Assembly (NCBI GenBank): GCA_022749755.1
Contig: CM040446.1
Coordinates: forward strand, 6,932,715-6,996,714
Reading direction: 5' to 3'
Length of the DNA stretch: 64,000 nucleotides
Source of the DNA: Azadirachta indica
Lineage: Eukaryota; Streptophyta; Magnoliopsida; Sapindales; Meliaceae
Both the position numbers and the translations under genes were made by a program. Positions 62,085 through 64,000 of the stretch are shown one piece after another (position 1 is the stretch's first letter; the number at the start of each line of letters is the position of its first letter). The notes below the pieces were generated by a model that saw nothing but the letters and a program-made list of their open reading frames with translations, did not search any database and was not told where the DNA came from.

Positions 62085-62480
62085 ACTAAGAAGAGGCGGA
62101 AAGAAAAACTCTCAAATTGGCTAATCTGTCAGCAACTCTATTCACATCTCTGAAAACATATAGAAACTAAATCCACATAAATTCCATACTACAACAACAA
62201 CGTAACTATAAGAATGAAGAACCCATGGTAGACTGAAAGAGGGATTTTAAACACTTAACATAACTGAAGTGGAATCACACTTTATCCAAAGCTGAGACCA
62301 ACCTGAAGAGGAAGCTACATTTATTGTGAGCAATATAGCATATAGCTCACCAAAAAATACTATTTCTAGTACCTAAAGGAACTACAAAAGCTTCAAAAAA
62401 AACTATTGTTTGTTTCTCGAAAGACTTTAACAGTCACTGAAAGCCCCAGAATATCCTTTAACAAACTATCTATATTAACC
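62085..62480 (-). pseudogene. LINE-type RNase H domain relic
   Basis: The minus strand translates, with stops, as ELYAILLTINVASSSGWSQL, WIKCDSTSVMLSV, then NPSFSLPWV and after a break FRDVNRVADRLANLRVF. This is the order and wording of the RNase H domain that ends plant LINE polyproteins and related stand-alone relics (E, then CDS aspartate, then ...NRVADRLANL). No other LINE part is present to the right, so it is a fragment lying against the LTR element. Confidence 0.8.
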
Positions 62481-62539
62481 CTAATCCAATAAGGAAAATG
62501 TGAAAGCTAAAGGACGGGGGTAATCTTTGGAGCTTTACA

Positions 62540-64000
62540 ATTGCTAGTCTTTAACCCAAGAGACTTGAGAATGGCCAAGTCAGACTGTGAGAAAACAAAA
62601 CCAGAACAAATGGAACTCTAATTTGTACTTGAGACCTGCAAGAGGAAAAAATATAATTCTTACTATAAGTTATTTACTAATGTTAGGAATGGTGTCCTCA
62701 AAGTCTGTAAATTGTACACTCTGTGAAATAAATAAAATTGCTTTTTGTTTATACTTAATTTTGCACATATTTGACGTCAATAAACATAAAAAATACTCTA
62801 GTTTATTTATGTAATTATAATCTTAGTATATATATAATGGAAAATTAACAAAAATCTTTCCCAAGATTTGAGAAACCTACACTTAAATTACAAGTTTGAA
62901 ATTACCCACACATACCTCTCCTAAATCATTAGTTGACAATCAAATTTTTTTGAAAAGACCAAAATGCCCAAGCTATTCCACAATTAGATGTCTTAAAGCA
63001 TCTTTAAATATTTTCCATTTATTGTCAAGCATTGATTTTCATATTCAGCTAACTTTACAATATGATAATACTATTTTATACAACATAAATTAGTATTACT
63101 TGTCATAATATTCAATAAATTCTAAATTTATTATTGATATTTAGAATTTTAAAAAAAAATTGGCACACTCATACACTTACTTAACGAATATATTTTTTGT
63201 TATTTTTGTTAATTAGGTGTACATACATATAAAACAAATATGATTTTGAATTTGTTATCTAATTAAAAAAATAAAATTGCAGTAAATAATGATAATAAAC
63301 ATTTAAATTCTACTATGTAAATTAATGTGATACTATTATTTCATTAACTAATATCTTATATAATTTTTCTTTTTATATCTAATAAAATTTATTTGGAAAT
63401 CTCACACTTATAACTTGAAACTTGAATGATCAATGAACGATAATATAATTTTTTTATGGCATTAAATATATAGCAAGTAAAAAATGGTTAAGTTCAGTGA
63501 AATGTCCAAAAATACTTTCAATCATCCTATGATGGTCAACTAACGATTCAAGTAAGATATGTGTGGGTAGGGTTGGCAACAGGGCAAGTGGGAGTAGACG
63601 AAATTAAGTTCAACTCAATTGATTTTCTTAAAAAGCGAACCTAAAATACATACACTTTGGGATTGAATTTAACTAATGCAATTTGATTGGGTTCGGTTCC
63701 ACACTTCGGTTGCAAGTTCGATTCTACTTTGACTTTAACTTGAGTTTTCAAAATTTTGAGATATTTTCATACAAATCCCTAACTTATACATAAATTATAG
63801 GAAATTTTTTTTAATATTTATAAAATTTGCCCTTATTTTCATGTGAATTTATATTAAAATTATTAATATTTTATTTTATTTGCAATTTAAATAAAAATTA
63901 GGGGTTTAAATAAAATTTTACATTCGATTTCGGTTAAGACCAAACTCGAACCCTAACCCGAATTAATTGGCTCATAACCAAACTTTTATTTGAAACCAAA
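62540..64000. other. Gene-free right end
   Basis: AT-rich. The patch at about 63565-63740 and 63930-64000 (GGGTTGGCAACAGGGCAAGTG, AAACTCGAACCCTAACCCGA) resembles a dispersed low-copy repeat running past the window. No coding frame was supported. Confidence 0.4.

Overview
The window is eukaryotic nuclear DNA from a dicot-type flowering plant. It is very AT-rich (roughly 70% by eye), the genes have GT-AG introns, and plant-only families are present (an FMO1-class monooxygenase, a 3-ketoacyl-CoA synthase of the FIDDLEHEAD/KCS10 type, a PORR-domain organelle RNA-splicing protein). These genes sit among decayed plant transposons. I cannot name the species from sequence alone. There is no bacterial-style operon, CRISPR array or rRNA gene.

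Layout. 1-2.5 kb: a degenerate tandem array, a small secreted cysteine-rich peptide locus (minus strand), an AT-rich MITE, and a broken copy of the FMO promoter plus first-exon start. About 4.6-6.7 kb: a block of clearly higher GC that reads like plant mitochondrial intergenic DNA (probable NUMT). 7-12.3 kb: MITEs and a lone gypsy LTR. 12.8-15.7 kb: an intact five-exon FMO1-like gene (minus). 16-22 kb: gene-poor AT-rich DNA with MITEs and duplications. 22.2-27.9 kb: an internally deleted Ty3/gypsy element (minus) whose 5' LTR carries a nested Mutator-like (MULE) insertion. 27.9-31.2 kb: a decayed Ty1/copia polyprotein (plus). 31.4-32.5 kb: a TIR element with apparent gene-derived filler. 33.4-43.3 kb: a 9.9-kb MULE with long TIRs, carrying a broken MuDR-type transposase on the plus strand and a broken DUF1985/Ulp1-protease gene on the minus strand. 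45.1-48.05 kb: an intact three-exon KCS10/FDH-like gene (minus). 48.6-50.05 kb: another long-TIR element. 52.2-52.8 kb: a tandem duplication. 55.2-56.6 kb: an intact single-exon PORR gene (minus). 58.3-62.03 kb: a structurally complete short LTR retrotransposon with only gag and protease (minus), next to a LINE-type RNase H relic.

How the genes relate. The three intact host genes do not form a pathway. FMO1 homologues act in N-hydroxypipecolate/systemic immunity, KCS10/FDH in very-long-chain fatty acid elongation for epidermal cuticle, and PORR proteins in organellar group II intron splicing. Their common feature is that they are islands on the minus strand within transposon-rich DNA.

The strongest leads are the MULE with a captured Ulp1-like protease, the gag-protease-only LTR element, the duplicated FMO promoter fragment, the cysteine-rich secreted peptide locus with a splice-frame conflict, and the nested TIR elements. 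All coordinates come from manual reading. Transposon edges not marked by terminal repeats are approximate.
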